Below, in pieces: positions 8,501 to 17,496 of a stretch of DNA of 64,000 nt. A program made the position numbers and the translations under genes. The stretch spans positions 124,001 to 188,000 of the forward strand of contig NZ_CP050831.1 of assembly GCF_012113595.1 (NCBI RefSeq), read 5' to 3'. The notes under the pieces were generated by a model. It was given only the letters and a program-made list of their open reading frames with translations, searched no databases and had not been told where the DNA came from. The first letter of the stretch is position 1. The number at the start of each line of letters is the position of its first letter. The DNA is from Bacteroides faecium. Lineage in GTDB: Bacteria; Bacteroidota; Bacteroidia; Bacteroidales; Bacteroidaceae.

Positions 8501-8756
8501 TTCCGCTCTTGGACAAAATCAGACACGTTATCTACTTAACGCCGCCTATCTCCGCCTTAAGTCAGTATCAGTGGGCTATACCATACCACAAACACTGACA
8601 CAACAATGGGGAATCCAGAAATGCCGCATTTACTTCAGTGGTGAAAACTTGTTGACATTCAAACATACCCCCGAAGGATTCGACCCCGAATTGGACAACC
8701 CGTATAAGTACCCACAGCAGAAATCATTATCTGTCGGTATTAATGTCACATTTTAA
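5592..8756 (+). CDS. SusC/RagA-family TonB-dependent outer-membrane transporter
   Basis: A 1054-residue outer-membrane transporter: signal peptide (about 1-26), carboxypeptidase-D-like regulatory domain (about 40-120, with GTVTDTSGPVIGA), plug domain (LDEVVVVGYATVKKANLTGA onward) and a 22-strand barrel ending in the terminal Phe of VGINVTF. With its SusD partner it imports an oligomeric nutrient bound at the surface; the substrate cannot be read from the sequence. ATG 5592 gives a proper signal peptide; an in-frame ATG at 5568 would add eight residues. The SusD partner follows after 20 bases. Transcription probably depends on the upstream invertible segment. No regulator or glycoside hydrolase is adjacent, so this is not a full polysaccharide-utilisation locus. 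Confidence 0.95.
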   Translation: MKKITRQVSMFLVIGVLGLPATLQAKTGMEVSSPEMVQERVTGTVTDTSGPVIGATIMQKGTTNGTITDMDGKFSLDGVKKGDVIQITYIGYIMQEITYTGKPIKVTLVEDSKKLDEVVVVGYATVKKANLTGAVSAVDSKVLEDRPIINLGQGLQGTIPNLNITTSGQPGKGSTYNVRGETSINGGSPLVLVDGVEMDPNLINPQDVASVSVLKDAASASIYGARAAYGVILITTKTGKKNMPTQVSLDASISFNSPTTRPSYMNSMEYANWMNAANNLTNGRDLFSADEMEHITAYFNDPANNSPVFVTTDPNSWQYGNCQAGKYAYCGNTDWMKEMYKKSYPLQQYNVNISGGSDKATYYTSVGYTDQGSLLRHGDEGFRKFNMVNNINYDINNWLNISMKTSYIRTELSGIVQDGVHGEAWIGNDTQPLMPVKHPDGNWAGQGNYTNFAAVLDEMGSRKTTKNDFWNTLALKLTPLKGMTINMDYTFNYYAEHNKNHIKSFNEYGVDGNFLQVFQYSKPNGVYEGQNNDTYNAFNFFGDYERTFGKHYFKVMAGYNQETKHTRSFYAQREKLISNDLPSMGSATGEKYVGNSDDSWATRSGFFRVNYTYADRYLLELNGRYDLSSKFPKNDRAVFNPSFSVGWKLSEESWFKNPTNGFFDELKIRGSYGSLANQALDNGWHSYLSTYGTGTMSYIMGGAQNQYVSPGGLVSTSITWEKVTQWDLGLDFAILNNRLQGTFDYYQRSTTGMLGAGKVLPGVLGTSEPEENAADMVTRGWELSLSWNDRLENGFHYSASFNLSDTQAEITKFDNPTKSLSSSYYEGQILGDIWGYESTLFQSQAEIDAAPDQSKLDGGIKKVPGDIKFINQNDDNVINNGENTVDNPGDMKIIGNNKARFRYGFNISADWKGVDFGIFFQGVGKRDLMLPATFKWQYGSQWQVPVAAAQDYWREDNTSAYYPVARFNGGSALGQNQTRYLLNAAYLRLKSVSVGYTIPQTLTQQWGIQKCRIYFSGENLLTFKHTPEGFDPELDNPYKYPQQKSLSVGINVTF

Positions 8757-8776
8757 TCTTAAAACGATAGAATATT

Positions 8777-10432
8777 ATGAAACTGAAATATATGATTTAT
8801 ATGTCTACAGCCTTGTTGACAACGGGTTGTAATGACGCCTTCCTCGAAAGGGCTCCGCAAAGCCTGAATGACCAAACTTTCTGGTCTACCGCAAATGACC
8901 TCAAAACGTATGCCAACGGTTTTTACGGCCTGATACCTGCCGGAGTCAGCAATCTGGACGACACGAACAGTGACACACAGGTTCCAAACAGTATTAACAC
9001 TTTCCTGTGGGGACAGTATACAGTACCGACGGAAGGCGGAGCATGGAGCCAGTCCAATTGGTCGACGATACGAAATCTCAACTACTTTATGACTCACTAT
9101 CAGAACGCCCAAGGCACTGAAGCGGAAATCAACACATATGTGGGTGAGATACGTTTTTTCCGTGCTTTGCTATATTTTGATAAAATAAAGACGTTGGGAG
9201 ATGTCCCCTGGCTGGATAAAGACTTAAATGTAGACAGCGAAGAACTCTATGGGCCGAAGACTGCACGCAATGAAGTGGCAAAAAAAATCATTGAAGACCT
9301 TGACTTCGCCATCCGGTGGCTTCCTGAGGCCGGCAGCGAAGAAGCAAACCGCTTGAACAAAGACATTGCCCGCCATGTGAAAGCGCGCATTTGTCTGCAC
9401 GAAGGTACTTATTACAAATATCATACAGAACTGAAGTATACAAGTGAAGCCGACGGATTGTTGCAGCAGGCAGTTGAAGCATCCAATGCTCTCATCATTT
9501 CCGGAAAATATGAAATATATAATACCGGCCATCCCGAAAGCGACTATCACAATCTTTTCACGATGGATGACAAAAGTAATCTGAAGGAAGCTATTCTATA
9601 TATTGATTATATAGAAGACAAACGTATGCACAATATGAGCCACGGTACCTTGGAAGCCAATGCCGGCTTCTCTAAAGACTTCGTAGACTGTATTTTATAT
9701 GACGACGGACTTCCTAAAGGAGTGACCACCCAACCCACAACAGACAATACCATCGCAGAAGAAATGGCGGGTCGTGACCCTCGTTTCTCCCAACTCATCA
9801 AAAACGATGCATACCTGACAGACGAAGAGAAGGAAAAAGCTAATTATGATGACAATTATGTAGACAAATTCCACCTGACCGGCTACCATACTATTAAGGG
9901 GTATATCCCCGACTTGCCATCAGGCTATTATGTTGAATTTACAGACGGCATCGCTTATCGTTATGCAGAAACATTATTAATCAACGCCGAAGCCAAAGCA
10001 GAGCTTAAGACATTAACCCAGGATGATTTGGACAATACCATCAATGAATTACGCGACCGCGCAGGGATGCCACACTTGAAAATAGAAGTAGGATTTACAG
10101 ATCCCAATTGGCCTGACTACGGATACACCCTTTCTCCCATATTACAGGAAATACGCCGCGAACGCCGCGTAGAACTGGCAGGAGAAGGTTTCCGTTTTGA
10201 CGACCTGCGCCGCTGGAAGGCCGGTCATTTACTGGATAATGTAATGACATATGTCGGCAAGAAACTATCCAACGGAAAATATGCAATTGTATATCCCAAC
10301 TATACCAATGACGACCTCTCCTATCAAGAGGGAAAAAGCCGCAAATGGGACGACAAAATGTATTTATATCCAATAGCCACAGGTGAATTGCAGCGCAACC
10401 CCCAATTATTGCCGCAAAATCCGGGATGGTAA
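8777..10432 (+). CDS. SusD/RagB-family surface lipoprotein
   Basis: 551 residues beginning with a lipoprotein signal and lipobox TTGC (Cys18). The SusD hallmarks are present: an N-terminal LERAPQSLNDQTFW segment, TPR-like helices with an EIRFFRALLYF motif, and the C-terminal block EIRRERRVELAGEGFRFDDLRRWKAG (quoted in part: RRERRVELAGEGFRF), ending YLYPIATGELQRNPQLLPQNPGW-like. The protein caps the SusC barrel outside the cell and captures ligand. It is co-transcribed with the preceding SusC, and a strong terminator follows at 10499. Confidence 0.95.
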   Translation: MKLKYMIYMSTALLTTGCNDAFLERAPQSLNDQTFWSTANDLKTYANGFYGLIPAGVSNLDDTNSDTQVPNSINTFLWGQYTVPTEGGAWSQSNWSTIRNLNYFMTHYQNAQGTEAEINTYVGEIRFFRALLYFDKIKTLGDVPWLDKDLNVDSEELYGPKTARNEVAKKIIEDLDFAIRWLPEAGSEEANRLNKDIARHVKARICLHEGTYYKYHTELKYTSEADGLLQQAVEASNALIISGKYEIYNTGHPESDYHNLFTMDDKSNLKEAILYIDYIEDKRMHNMSHGTLEANAGFSKDFVDCILYDDGLPKGVTTQPTTDNTIAEEMAGRDPRFSQLIKNDAYLTDEEKEKANYDDNYVDKFHLTGYHTIKGYIPDLPSGYYVEFTDGIAYRYAETLLINAEAKAELKTLTQDDLDNTINELRDRAGMPHLKIEVGFTDPNWPDYGYTLSPILQEIRRERRVELAGEGFRFDDLRRWKAGHLLDNVMTYVGKKLSNGKYAIVYPNYTNDDLSYQEGKSRKWDDKMYLYPIATGELQRNPQLLPQNPGW

Positions 10433-10498
10433 TAACTTGACACAATCCCCCAATTGTTTTTTAGTTAATAATTTAAGGTATCAGATTCTTTTTTATTC

Positions 10499-10526
10499 GA
10501 GCCCGGTAGATTGCCGGGCTCTTTTT
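10499..10526 (+). terminator. Rho-independent terminator after SusD
   Basis: A perfect 8-bp stem GAGCCCGG / CCGGGCTC with a 7-base loop is followed by TTTTT. Confidence 0.9.
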
Positions 10527-10653
10527 ACATAATCATTTTCATTTCTTTACTTTTATTTCCATGAAAAAACATTTTAAGATTAAACCATTTCAAAAATGCG
10601 GAGTCTAATCAACGAAAGAATAATTATTCAATAGCTATATACTATACTAAACC

Positions 10654-11739
10654 ATGAATAAGAAAACTAAATGGGGCATCATTATTCTTGTCGGTGCCGG
10701 TATCATTGGTGGAGGAATCTACTCACAATTACCAAAAGAGAACGACGAACTAGCTGCTGCCGAAAAGGTGATGGGTGGCAATAAGAAAAAGGGAAGGCAG
10801 ATTTTGAATGTGAACGCTAAAGTCATAAAGCCACAATCCCTGACAGATGAATTTACAACCACAGGTGTACTTCTGCCCGATGAAGAAGTGGATTTATCTT
10901 TCGAGACTTCCGGAAAGATCGTCGAAATCAATTTTAACGAAGGTACACCGGTGAAAAAAGGTCAGTTACTTGCCAAAGTGAATGACCGGCAGTTGCAGGC
11001 ACAATTGCAACGTCTCGTTTCGCAATTGAAGCTGGCGGAAGATCGTGTGTTTCGCCAAGATGCGTTATTGAAGCGGGATGCTGTCAGTAAGGAAGCCTAC
11101 GAACAGGTTAAGACGGATTTAGCCACCCTGAATGCTGACATAGAAATAATCAAGACCAATATTGAATTGACTGAGCTTCGCGCCCCGTTCGATGGGGTTA
11201 TCGGACTTCGCCAAGTCAGTGTCGGTACATACGCCTCCCCTACCACGGTTGTTGCCAAGCTGACTAAAATAGCTCCATTAAAAGTAGAATTTTCCGTACC
11301 GGAACGCTACGCCAAACAGATTAAAAAAGGGACTAACCTGAACTTCAGCGTTGAAGGAAACCTGGATGCTTTCGGTGCACAGGTTTATGCCGTAGAATCA
11401 TCTATTGACCCTAACTTGCACCAGTTTACGGCACGTGCGCTCTATCCCAATGTTAATCACATCCTGCTTCCCGGCCGTTATGCTAGTGTATTATTGAAAA
11501 AAGACGAGATAAAGAATGCCATCGCTATCCCGACAGAAGCGATTGTACCGGAAATGGGTAAAGATAAAGTCTACCTGTATAAATCAGGAAAAGCCGAACC
11601 GGTAGATATTACCACCGGCATCCGCACCGCATCCGAAGTACAAGTGATAAGAGGATTGCACATGGGAGATACCATTATCACTTCGGGAACATTACAGCTC
11701 CGCACCGGACTCGCTGTGACACTTGACAATATTGATTAA
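10654..11739 (+). CDS. RND efflux periplasmic adaptor (MFP/HlyD family)
   Basis: 361 residues with an N-terminal membrane anchor (about 7-25), a split biotinyl-lipoyl domain (LLPDEEVDLSFETSGKI and later ELRAPFDGVIGLRQVS), a helical hairpin between the halves, and beta-barrel and membrane-proximal domains at the C-terminus. It links the inner-membrane RND pump to the outer-membrane channel. It is the first gene of a three-gene operon, 12 bases upstream of the pump. I see no lipobox, so it is probably held by an uncleaved helix. Substrate unknown; no regulator is adjacent. Confidence 0.93.
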   Translation: MNKKTKWGIIILVGAGIIGGGIYSQLPKENDELAAAEKVMGGNKKKGRQILNVNAKVIKPQSLTDEFTTTGVLLPDEEVDLSFETSGKIVEINFNEGTPVKKGQLLAKVNDRQLQAQLQRLVSQLKLAEDRVFRQDALLKRDAVSKEAYEQVKTDLATLNADIEIIKTNIELTELRAPFDGVIGLRQVSVGTYASPTTVVAKLTKIAPLKVEFSVPERYAKQIKKGTNLNFSVEGNLDAFGAQVYAVESSIDPNLHQFTARALYPNVNHILLPGRYASVLLKKDEIKNAIAIPTEAIVPEMGKDKVYLYKSGKAEPVDITTGIRTASEVQVIRGLHMGDTIITSGTLQLRTGLAVTLDNID

Positions 11740-11751
11740 TACCAGCGCCTC

Positions 11752-14700
11752 ATGAATATATCCGAATTAAGCATACGCCGCCCGGTATTAGCTACCGTAC
11801 TGACAATCATTATCCTACTCTTCGGATTCATCGGATACAACTATTTGGGTGTCCGCGAATATCCATCAGTGGATAATCCGATTATTTCCGTCAGCTGCTC
11901 CTACCCGGGAGCCAATGCCGACGTTATCGAGAACCAGATTACCGAACCGTTGGAACAGAATATCAATGGTATTCCGGGCATCCGCTCTTTGTCCAGTGTC
12001 AGCCAACAGGGACAAAGCCGTATCACGGTAGAATTTGAATTGTCTGTCGACCTGGAAACGGCTGCCAATGACGTGCGTGACAAGGTTTCGCGTGCACAAC
12101 GTTATTTGCCGCGAGACTGTGACCCGCCTACCGTATCTAAAGCTGACGCAGATGCCATGCCTATCTTGATGGTTGCCCTTCAAAGCGACAAGCGCACCCT
12201 ATTGGAATTGAGTGAAATCGCCGATCTGACTGTCAAGGAACAGTTGCAGACTATTTCCGACGTTAGTAGTGTATCTATCTGGGGAGAGAAACGTTTTTCC
12301 ATGCGCCTCTGGCTAGACCCTGTAAAGATGGCAGGTTACGGAATTACTCCTATCGACGTTAAGAATGCAGTAGATAATGAGAATGTGGAACTTCCTTCAG
12401 GCAGTATCGAAGGAAACACAACCGAACTCACGATTCGTACATTAGGATTGATGCACACCGCAGATGAATTCAATGATTTGATTATCAAGGAAGCGAACAA
12501 CCGTATCGTACGTTTCAGTGATATCGGGCGTGCCGAACTGGGTCCTGCCGATATCAAAAGCTACATGAAGATGAACGGTGTGCCGATGGTGGGTGTGGTA
12601 GTCATCCCGCAACCGGGAGCCAATCATATCGAAATTGCAAATGCTGTATATCAGCGCATGGAGCAAATGAAGAAAGACTTGCCGGAAGATGTACATTATA
12701 ACTATGGTTTTGATAATACCAAGTTTATCCGTGCGTCTATCAATGAGGTGAAGTCTACTGTATATGAAGCATTTATACTCGTTATCATCATCATTTTCCT
12801 TTTCCTCCGCGACTGGCGTGTCACATTGGTACCTTGTATTGTAATTCCTGTCTCCCTAATCGGTGCGTTCTTTGTCATGTATCTGGCAGGATTCTCTATC
12901 AATGTGCTTTCGATGCTTGCCATCGTATTGTCCGTAGGGCTAGTGGTAGATGACGCTATCGTTATGACGGAGAATATCTATATCCGTATAGAAAAAGGAA
13001 TGAGTCCGAAAGAAGCGGGAATAGAAGGAGCAAAAGAGATTTTCTTTGCCGTTATCTCAACGACTATCACATTGGTTGCCGTATTCTTCCCTATTGTCTT
13101 TATGGATGGAATGACGGGACGACTTTTCCGGGAATTCAGTATCGTAATCTCCGGTTCGGTTATCATTTCTTCGTTTGCCGCACTGACTTTCACACCGATG
13201 CTGGCAACAAAACTGCTTATAAAACGGGAAAAACAAAGTTGGTTCTATGCGAAAACAGAGCCTTTCTTTGAAGGTATGAACCGGCTATACAGCCGTTCAC
13301 TGGCTGCTTTCCTGCGGAAACGATGGATTGCACTTCCCTTCACGCTCATCACAATGTGTCTTATCGGCATCCTTTGGAATGTGGTTCCGGCGGAAATGGC
13401 TCCTCTTGAAGACCGTTCGCAAATCAGTATCAGCACACGTGGCGCTGAAGGGGTGACTTATGAGTATATACGGGATTATACGGAAGACATCAATCAACTT
13501 GTAGACTCCATTCTTCCTGATGCAGAAGCTGTTACTGCCCGTGTGTCCAGTGGTAGCGGAAATGTGCGTATCACTTTGAAAGATATGAAGGACCGTGATT
13601 ATACGCAGATGGATGTTGCCGAGAAAATCTCGAAAGCTGTACAGAAAAAGACAATGGCACGCTCGTTCGTACAGCAGCAATCTTCTTTCGGCGGACGCCG
13701 TGGAAGTATGCCTGTCCAATATGTACTTCAGGCCACTAACCTGGAAAAACTGGAAGAGGTATTACCTAAGTTTATGGCTAAGGTGTACGAGAATCCGGTC
13801 TTTCAGATGGCGGACGTTGACTTGAAGTTCAGTAAACCGGAAGCCCGTATTCAGATTAACCGTGACAAGGCCAGTATCATGGGAGTAAGTACCAAGAACA
13901 TTGCTCAAACCTTGCAATACGGATTGAGCGGACAGCGTATGGGATATTTCTACATGAACGGAAAACAATATGAAATCCTTGGTGAAATCAATCGCCAACA
14001 GAGAAATAAACCGGCTGACCTAAAAGCCATTTATATCCGCAGCAATAACGGGGATATGATACAATTGGATAACCTCATTGAATTAGAAAGTGGTATTGCA
14101 CCTCCCAAATTGTATCGTTACAACCGTTTTGTATCGGCAACTATTTCAGCAGGATTGGCTGATGGAAAAACAATCGGGCAAGGTTTGGACGAAATGGATA
14201 AGATAGCGAAGGAAACATTGGATGACACATTCCGTACCGCTCTCTCGGGTGATTCCAAGGAGTACCGGGAAAGTTCTTCCAGCTTGATGTTTGCCTTTAT
14301 CTTGGCTATTCTTCTGATTTACTTAATTTTGGCAGCACAGTTCGAAAGTTTCAAAGACCCGCTGATTATCATGTTGACAGTGCCGCTGGCTATTGCCGGA
14401 GCGTTGGTATTCATGTATTTCACCGATATTACAATGAATATCTTTAGCCAGATTGGTATTATCATGCTGATTGGCCTGGTGGCGAAGAACGGTATTTTGA
14501 TTGTAGAATTCGCCAATCAGAAACAGGAAGCCGGAGAGGACAAGATGAGTGCCATCAAAGATGCCGCACTGCAACGTCTCCGACCGATTCTGATGACAAG
14601 TGCTTCTACGGTTCTGGGACTTATTCCACTGGCATTTGCCACCGGAGAAGGTTGCAATCAACGTATTGCCATGGGTACGGCGGTAGTCGGCGGTATGGTA

Positions 14701-14784
14701 GTATCCACATTGCTCACCATGTATATTGTACCGGCTATTTACAGTTATATTTCGACAAACCGAATCAAAAAACTAGGAGAATGA
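11752..14784 (+). CDS. RND-family multidrug efflux pump, inner-membrane subunit
   Basis: 1010 residues in the AcrB/MexB (HAE1) layout: TM1 near residues 10-30, a large porter domain, TM2-6, a second porter domain, and TM7-12. The proton-relay acidic pair is visible in VGLVVDDAIVMTENI near residue 400, in TM4. The protein uses the proton motive force to export drugs, bile salts or other amphiphiles from the periplasm; the exact substrate is not predictable here. Its stop overlaps the start of the outer-membrane channel gene by four bases (ATGA), showing translational coupling. It is slightly shorter than E. coli AcrB, as is usual in Bacteroidetes. Confidence 0.95.
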   Translation: MNISELSIRRPVLATVLTIIILLFGFIGYNYLGVREYPSVDNPIISVSCSYPGANADVIENQITEPLEQNINGIPGIRSLSSVSQQGQSRITVEFELSVDLETAANDVRDKVSRAQRYLPRDCDPPTVSKADADAMPILMVALQSDKRTLLELSEIADLTVKEQLQTISDVSSVSIWGEKRFSMRLWLDPVKMAGYGITPIDVKNAVDNENVELPSGSIEGNTTELTIRTLGLMHTADEFNDLIIKEANNRIVRFSDIGRAELGPADIKSYMKMNGVPMVGVVVIPQPGANHIEIANAVYQRMEQMKKDLPEDVHYNYGFDNTKFIRASINEVKSTVYEAFILVIIIIFLFLRDWRVTLVPCIVIPVSLIGAFFVMYLAGFSINVLSMLAIVLSVGLVVDDAIVMTENIYIRIEKGMSPKEAGIEGAKEIFFAVISTTITLVAVFFPIVFMDGMTGRLFREFSIVISGSVIISSFAALTFTPMLATKLLIKREKQSWFYAKTEPFFEGMNRLYSRSLAAFLRKRWIALPFTLITMCLIGILWNVVPAEMAPLEDRSQISISTRGAEGVTYEYIRDYTEDINQLVDSILPDAEAVTARVSSGSGNVRITLKDMKDRDYTQMDVAEKISKAVQKKTMARSFVQQQSSFGGRRGSMPVQYVLQATNLEKLEEVLPKFMAKVYENPVFQMADVDLKFSKPEARIQINRDKASIMGVSTKNIAQTLQYGLSGQRMGYFYMNGKQYEILGEINRQQRNKPADLKAIYIRSNNGDMIQLDNLIELESGIAPPKLYRYNRFVSATISAGLADGKTIGQGLDEMDKIAKETLDDTFRTALSGDSKEYRESSSSLMFAFILAILLIYLILAAQFESFKDPLIIMLTVPLAIAGALVFMYFTDITMNIFSQIGIIMLIGLVAKNGILIVEFANQKQEAGEDKMSAIKDAALQRLRPILMTSASTVLGLIPLAFATGEGCNQRIAMGTAVVGGMVVSTLLTMYIVPAIYSYISTNRIKKLGE

Positions 14785-16127
14785 AACAGAAAGATATTCG
14801 TATGAAACGTATCATATACATCGTCACCTCATGTGTCTTCTTATCAGTTTCTACTGTAAAGGCACAACAGGTGCTTACCTTGAAAGAGTGCCTGGAAGAA
14901 GGATTACAAAATAATTATTCTTTGCGTATCGTCCATAATGAAGAGCAAATCAGCAAGAACAATGCGACATTGGGAAATGCAGGTTATTTGCCGACTTTGG
15001 ACTTCTCCGCCGGATATGCCGGAAACTTGGATAATATTGAAAGCAAAGCTCGTGCTACCGGAGAAATAACCAAGAACAACGGAGTATATGACCAAACGGT
15101 CAACGTCGGTCTCAACCTTAACTGGACTATCTTTGACGGATTCAATATCAGTACGACTTACAAACAGTTGAAAGAGTTGGAGCGACAGGGAGAAACCAAC
15201 ACCCGCATCGCTATCGAGGACTTTATTGCCGACCTGACATCGGAGTACTACAACTTTATTCAGCAGAAGATTCGTCTGAAAAACTTTCATTACGCAATGT
15301 CACTCTCTAAAGAGCGTCTGCGTATCGCGGAAGCGAGCCACCTTGTCGGTAAGTTTTCGGGATTGGATTATCAGCAGGCAAAGGTTGACTTCAATGCAGA
15401 TAGCGCCCAGTACATAAAACAACAGGAGTTACTGCACTCTTCACGTATCCAGTTGAATGAATTGATGGCTAATAATAATGTCAATCAAGTTATTATCATC
15501 AAAGATTCTACCATTGATGTACACAGCAATCTAAAGTTCGAAGATTTATGGAATTCTACGTTGTCGACGAATGCTTCTTTGTTAAGAGCTGACCAAAACA
15601 CCACGTTGGCACAACTGGATTATAAAAAGATAAACTCACGCAACTATCCCTATCTCAAATTGAATACCGGATACGGATATACCTTTAATAAATATGACAT
15701 TAACGCTACCAGTAGAAGGGGCAACCTGGGGTTCAATGCCGGAGTAACTGTCGGATTTAATATATTCGACGGAAATCGCCGCCGCGAAAAGCGTAATGCG
15801 ACTCTTTCTTTTAAAAACAGACGCCTGGAACGGCAGAACCTTGAACTGGCACTTCGCTCCGACCTCAGCAATTTATGGCAGGCTTATCGCAACAATCTTC
15901 AATTGTTGAATCTGGAACGACAGAATCTTATAACTGCCAAAGATAACCATGATATTGCCATGGACCGTTATATCCAGGGAGACTTGTCAGGATTTGAAGT
16001 GCGTGAAGCGCAAAAGAGCTTGCTGGATGCAGAAGAACGTATCCTCTCTGCAGAATATAATACCAAACTTTGTGAGATTTCCTTGTTACAGATTAGTGGA
16101 AAGATTACGAAGTATCTGGAAGAATAA
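14781..16127 (+). CDS. TolC-like outer-membrane efflux channel
   Basis: 448 residues from ATG 14781, which overlaps the pump's stop codon and is preceded by AGGAGA. A second ATG at 14802 would start directly at the signal peptide (MKRIIYIVTSCVFLSVSTVKA) and is a possible alternative. The frame is open further upstream inside the pump gene, but that is overlap and not coding. The protein has the TolC repeat structure: two similar halves of long helices plus short strands, with LTLKECLEEGLQNNYSL at the mature N-terminus. It completes the tripartite pump. A long bidirectional terminator follows. Confidence 0.92.
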   Translation: MKQKDIRMKRIIYIVTSCVFLSVSTVKAQQVLTLKECLEEGLQNNYSLRIVHNEEQISKNNATLGNAGYLPTLDFSAGYAGNLDNIESKARATGEITKNNGVYDQTVNVGLNLNWTIFDGFNISTTYKQLKELERQGETNTRIAIEDFIADLTSEYYNFIQQKIRLKNFHYAMSLSKERLRIAEASHLVGKFSGLDYQQAKVDFNADSAQYIKQQELLHSSRIQLNELMANNNVNQVIIIKDSTIDVHSNLKFEDLWNSTLSTNASLLRADQNTTLAQLDYKKINSRNYPYLKLNTGYGYTFNKYDINATSRRGNLGFNAGVTVGFNIFDGNRRREKRNATLSFKNRRLERQNLELALRSDLSNLWQAYRNNLQLLNLERQNLITAKDNHDIAMDRYIQGDLSGFEVREAQKSLLDAEERILSAEYNTKLCEISLLQISGKITKYLEE

Positions 16128-16149
16128 GACTTTATCATTCACATTTTTA

Positions 16150-16223
16150 GGCACGGATTACACGGATTTCACGGTTTAAGATACAGCACAGCTAAAAACC
16201 GTGAAATCCGTGTAATCCGTGCC
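16150..16223. terminator. 28-bp perfect inverted repeat, bidirectional terminator
   Basis: Arms 16150-16177 and 16196-16223 are exact reverse complements with an 18-base loop. Each arm contains repeated CACGGATT(A/T) units. It sits between the converging TolC-like and acyltransferase genes and is probably a two-way terminator or a dispersed intergenic repeat. Confidence 0.8.
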
Positions 16224-16227
16224 TGAT

Positions 16228-17388
16228 TTATCCCATTATATATTTTGCAGGTTTGCCAATGCGGTTCACCCAATGTACTATCAACCAGGAAGCAGCAAAC
16301 GCAACTATTGCAGCAATCGGAATCTGCAAAGGAATAGGTACATTAAGAGCCCTCATTAATACCACAGACGGACCGGTAAAGAAATAATGTATCATATAAA
16401 CTCCGAAACCACACACGGTCAAATCTGCTAATGCTTTCCGTATTCTCTCCGAACGGACATTGACTTTTTTAGCCAACATAAATACAGGAATGGTCATCAT
16501 TACCACATTAAGAGAGCAGTAAGTAAAGAAAAGCTCCAACATTTCATCTGTACAATCCGGCAAAGCCGTCATATGACGGAAACCGAAGAACGTCACAACA
16601 TAACCAACTGCAAACATCGGAATACCGATTAACAATGTTTTCTTTAAACTCCAGTCGAGGTCTTTCAGATAATGCCCTAATAATAAATATCCGTTGAATC
16701 CGGCAAATGCATACAACATTCCGAAAGAATTCCATGAGCAAGAGCCCCACAAGTAAGGAGAAACAAACTGATAATAATAAGGCAGAAGCAAGGTCACGCC
16801 CCAAGCCAGCAGAAACATAAGTTTAGCACGCTGCGAAGCCTTTTCCACCCATGCCGAGAATATGGGCAAATAAAGATAAAGCCCGATAAGCAGATAAATA
16901 TACCACATATGCACTGCCAATACTGAGAAGTTGAAAGGAATTGCCAGGATATACTGCACAGCCACCGAAAAGGATTGCTGCATCACTTCCTCGCCGGCAT
17001 AAGGAAAGAAATCAAGAATAACCTTAGGCTCCAACCCCAATACGCCCGTTATCCAGGGAAAAAGATTGTAGATAACAGACCAGATTAAGAACGGATACAG
17101 GACACGGGTAATACGTTTCTTATAAAAAGTGGAAGTATCACCCCGGACAGGTAAAAGCAAGGCACCCGTTATCATCACAAACAAGGGTACACAGGGACGG
17201 AGAACAGATCCATAAATAGCTCCCCATAATTTGATTTCCCCGATATTGGGAGCAGTGCCCGGATAAAAATTAAAAGGATCGGTGCAATGGCAGCAAACAA
17301 CTGTAAACATTGCGATAAGGCGTACAACATCCAGCCATACGATATGTTGGTTCTTTTGATTAGACAGTTCGATTGTCGGTGGTTTCAT
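16228..17388 (-). CDS. Acyltransferase 3 family membrane protein
   Basis: 386 residues with about ten membrane helices. Near the N-terminus is the family signature WLDVVRLIAMFTVVCCHC, with the conserved Arg and the His expected in the first loop, and MVVMMTIPVF-like helices follow. Members O-acylate sugars of lipopolysaccharide, capsule or peptidoglycan using cytoplasmic acyl-CoA. There are no glycan-synthesis genes nearby, so the acceptor is unknown. It is a single gene between two terminators. Confidence 0.85.
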   Translation of the reverse strand: MKPPTIELSNQKNQHIVWLDVVRLIAMFTVVCCHCTDPFNFYPGTAPNIGEIKLWGAIYGSVLRPCVPLFVMITGALLLPVRGDTSTFYKKRITRVLYPFLIWSVIYNLFPWITGVLGLEPKVILDFFPYAGEEVMQQSFSVAVQYILAIPFNFSVLAVHMWYIYLLIGLYLYLPIFSAWVEKASQRAKLMFLLAWGVTLLLPYYYQFVSPYLWGSCSWNSFGMLYAFAGFNGYLLLGHYLKDLDWSLKKTLLIGIPMFAVGYVVTFFGFRHMTALPDCTDEMLELFFTYCSLNVVMMTIPVFMLAKKVNVRSERIRKALADLTVCGFGVYMIHYFFTGPSVVLMRALNVPIPLQIPIAAIVAFAASWLIVHWVNRIGKPAKYIMG

Positions 17389-17422
17389 AATAGTTAGTAG
17401 CAGAAAGGAGAAGTTAGTAAAA

Positions 17423-17459
17423 AAGGGATACCCATATAAATAAATGACAGGTATCCCTT
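17423..17459 (-). terminator. Terminator after fumarase gene
   Basis: Stem AAGGGATACC / GGTATCCCTT (10 bp) with a 17-base loop. On the minus strand it is followed by a run of T. Confidence 0.8.
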
Positions 17460-17496
17460 AAATGAATCGTTTTATATAAATGGAATTATCGACTAA

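Noticed and set aside
14652..14780. Longer N-terminus for the TolC-like protein
   Set aside because: This stretch overlaps the end of the RND pump in another frame and encodes no signal peptide; the signal peptide begins at 14781 or 14802.
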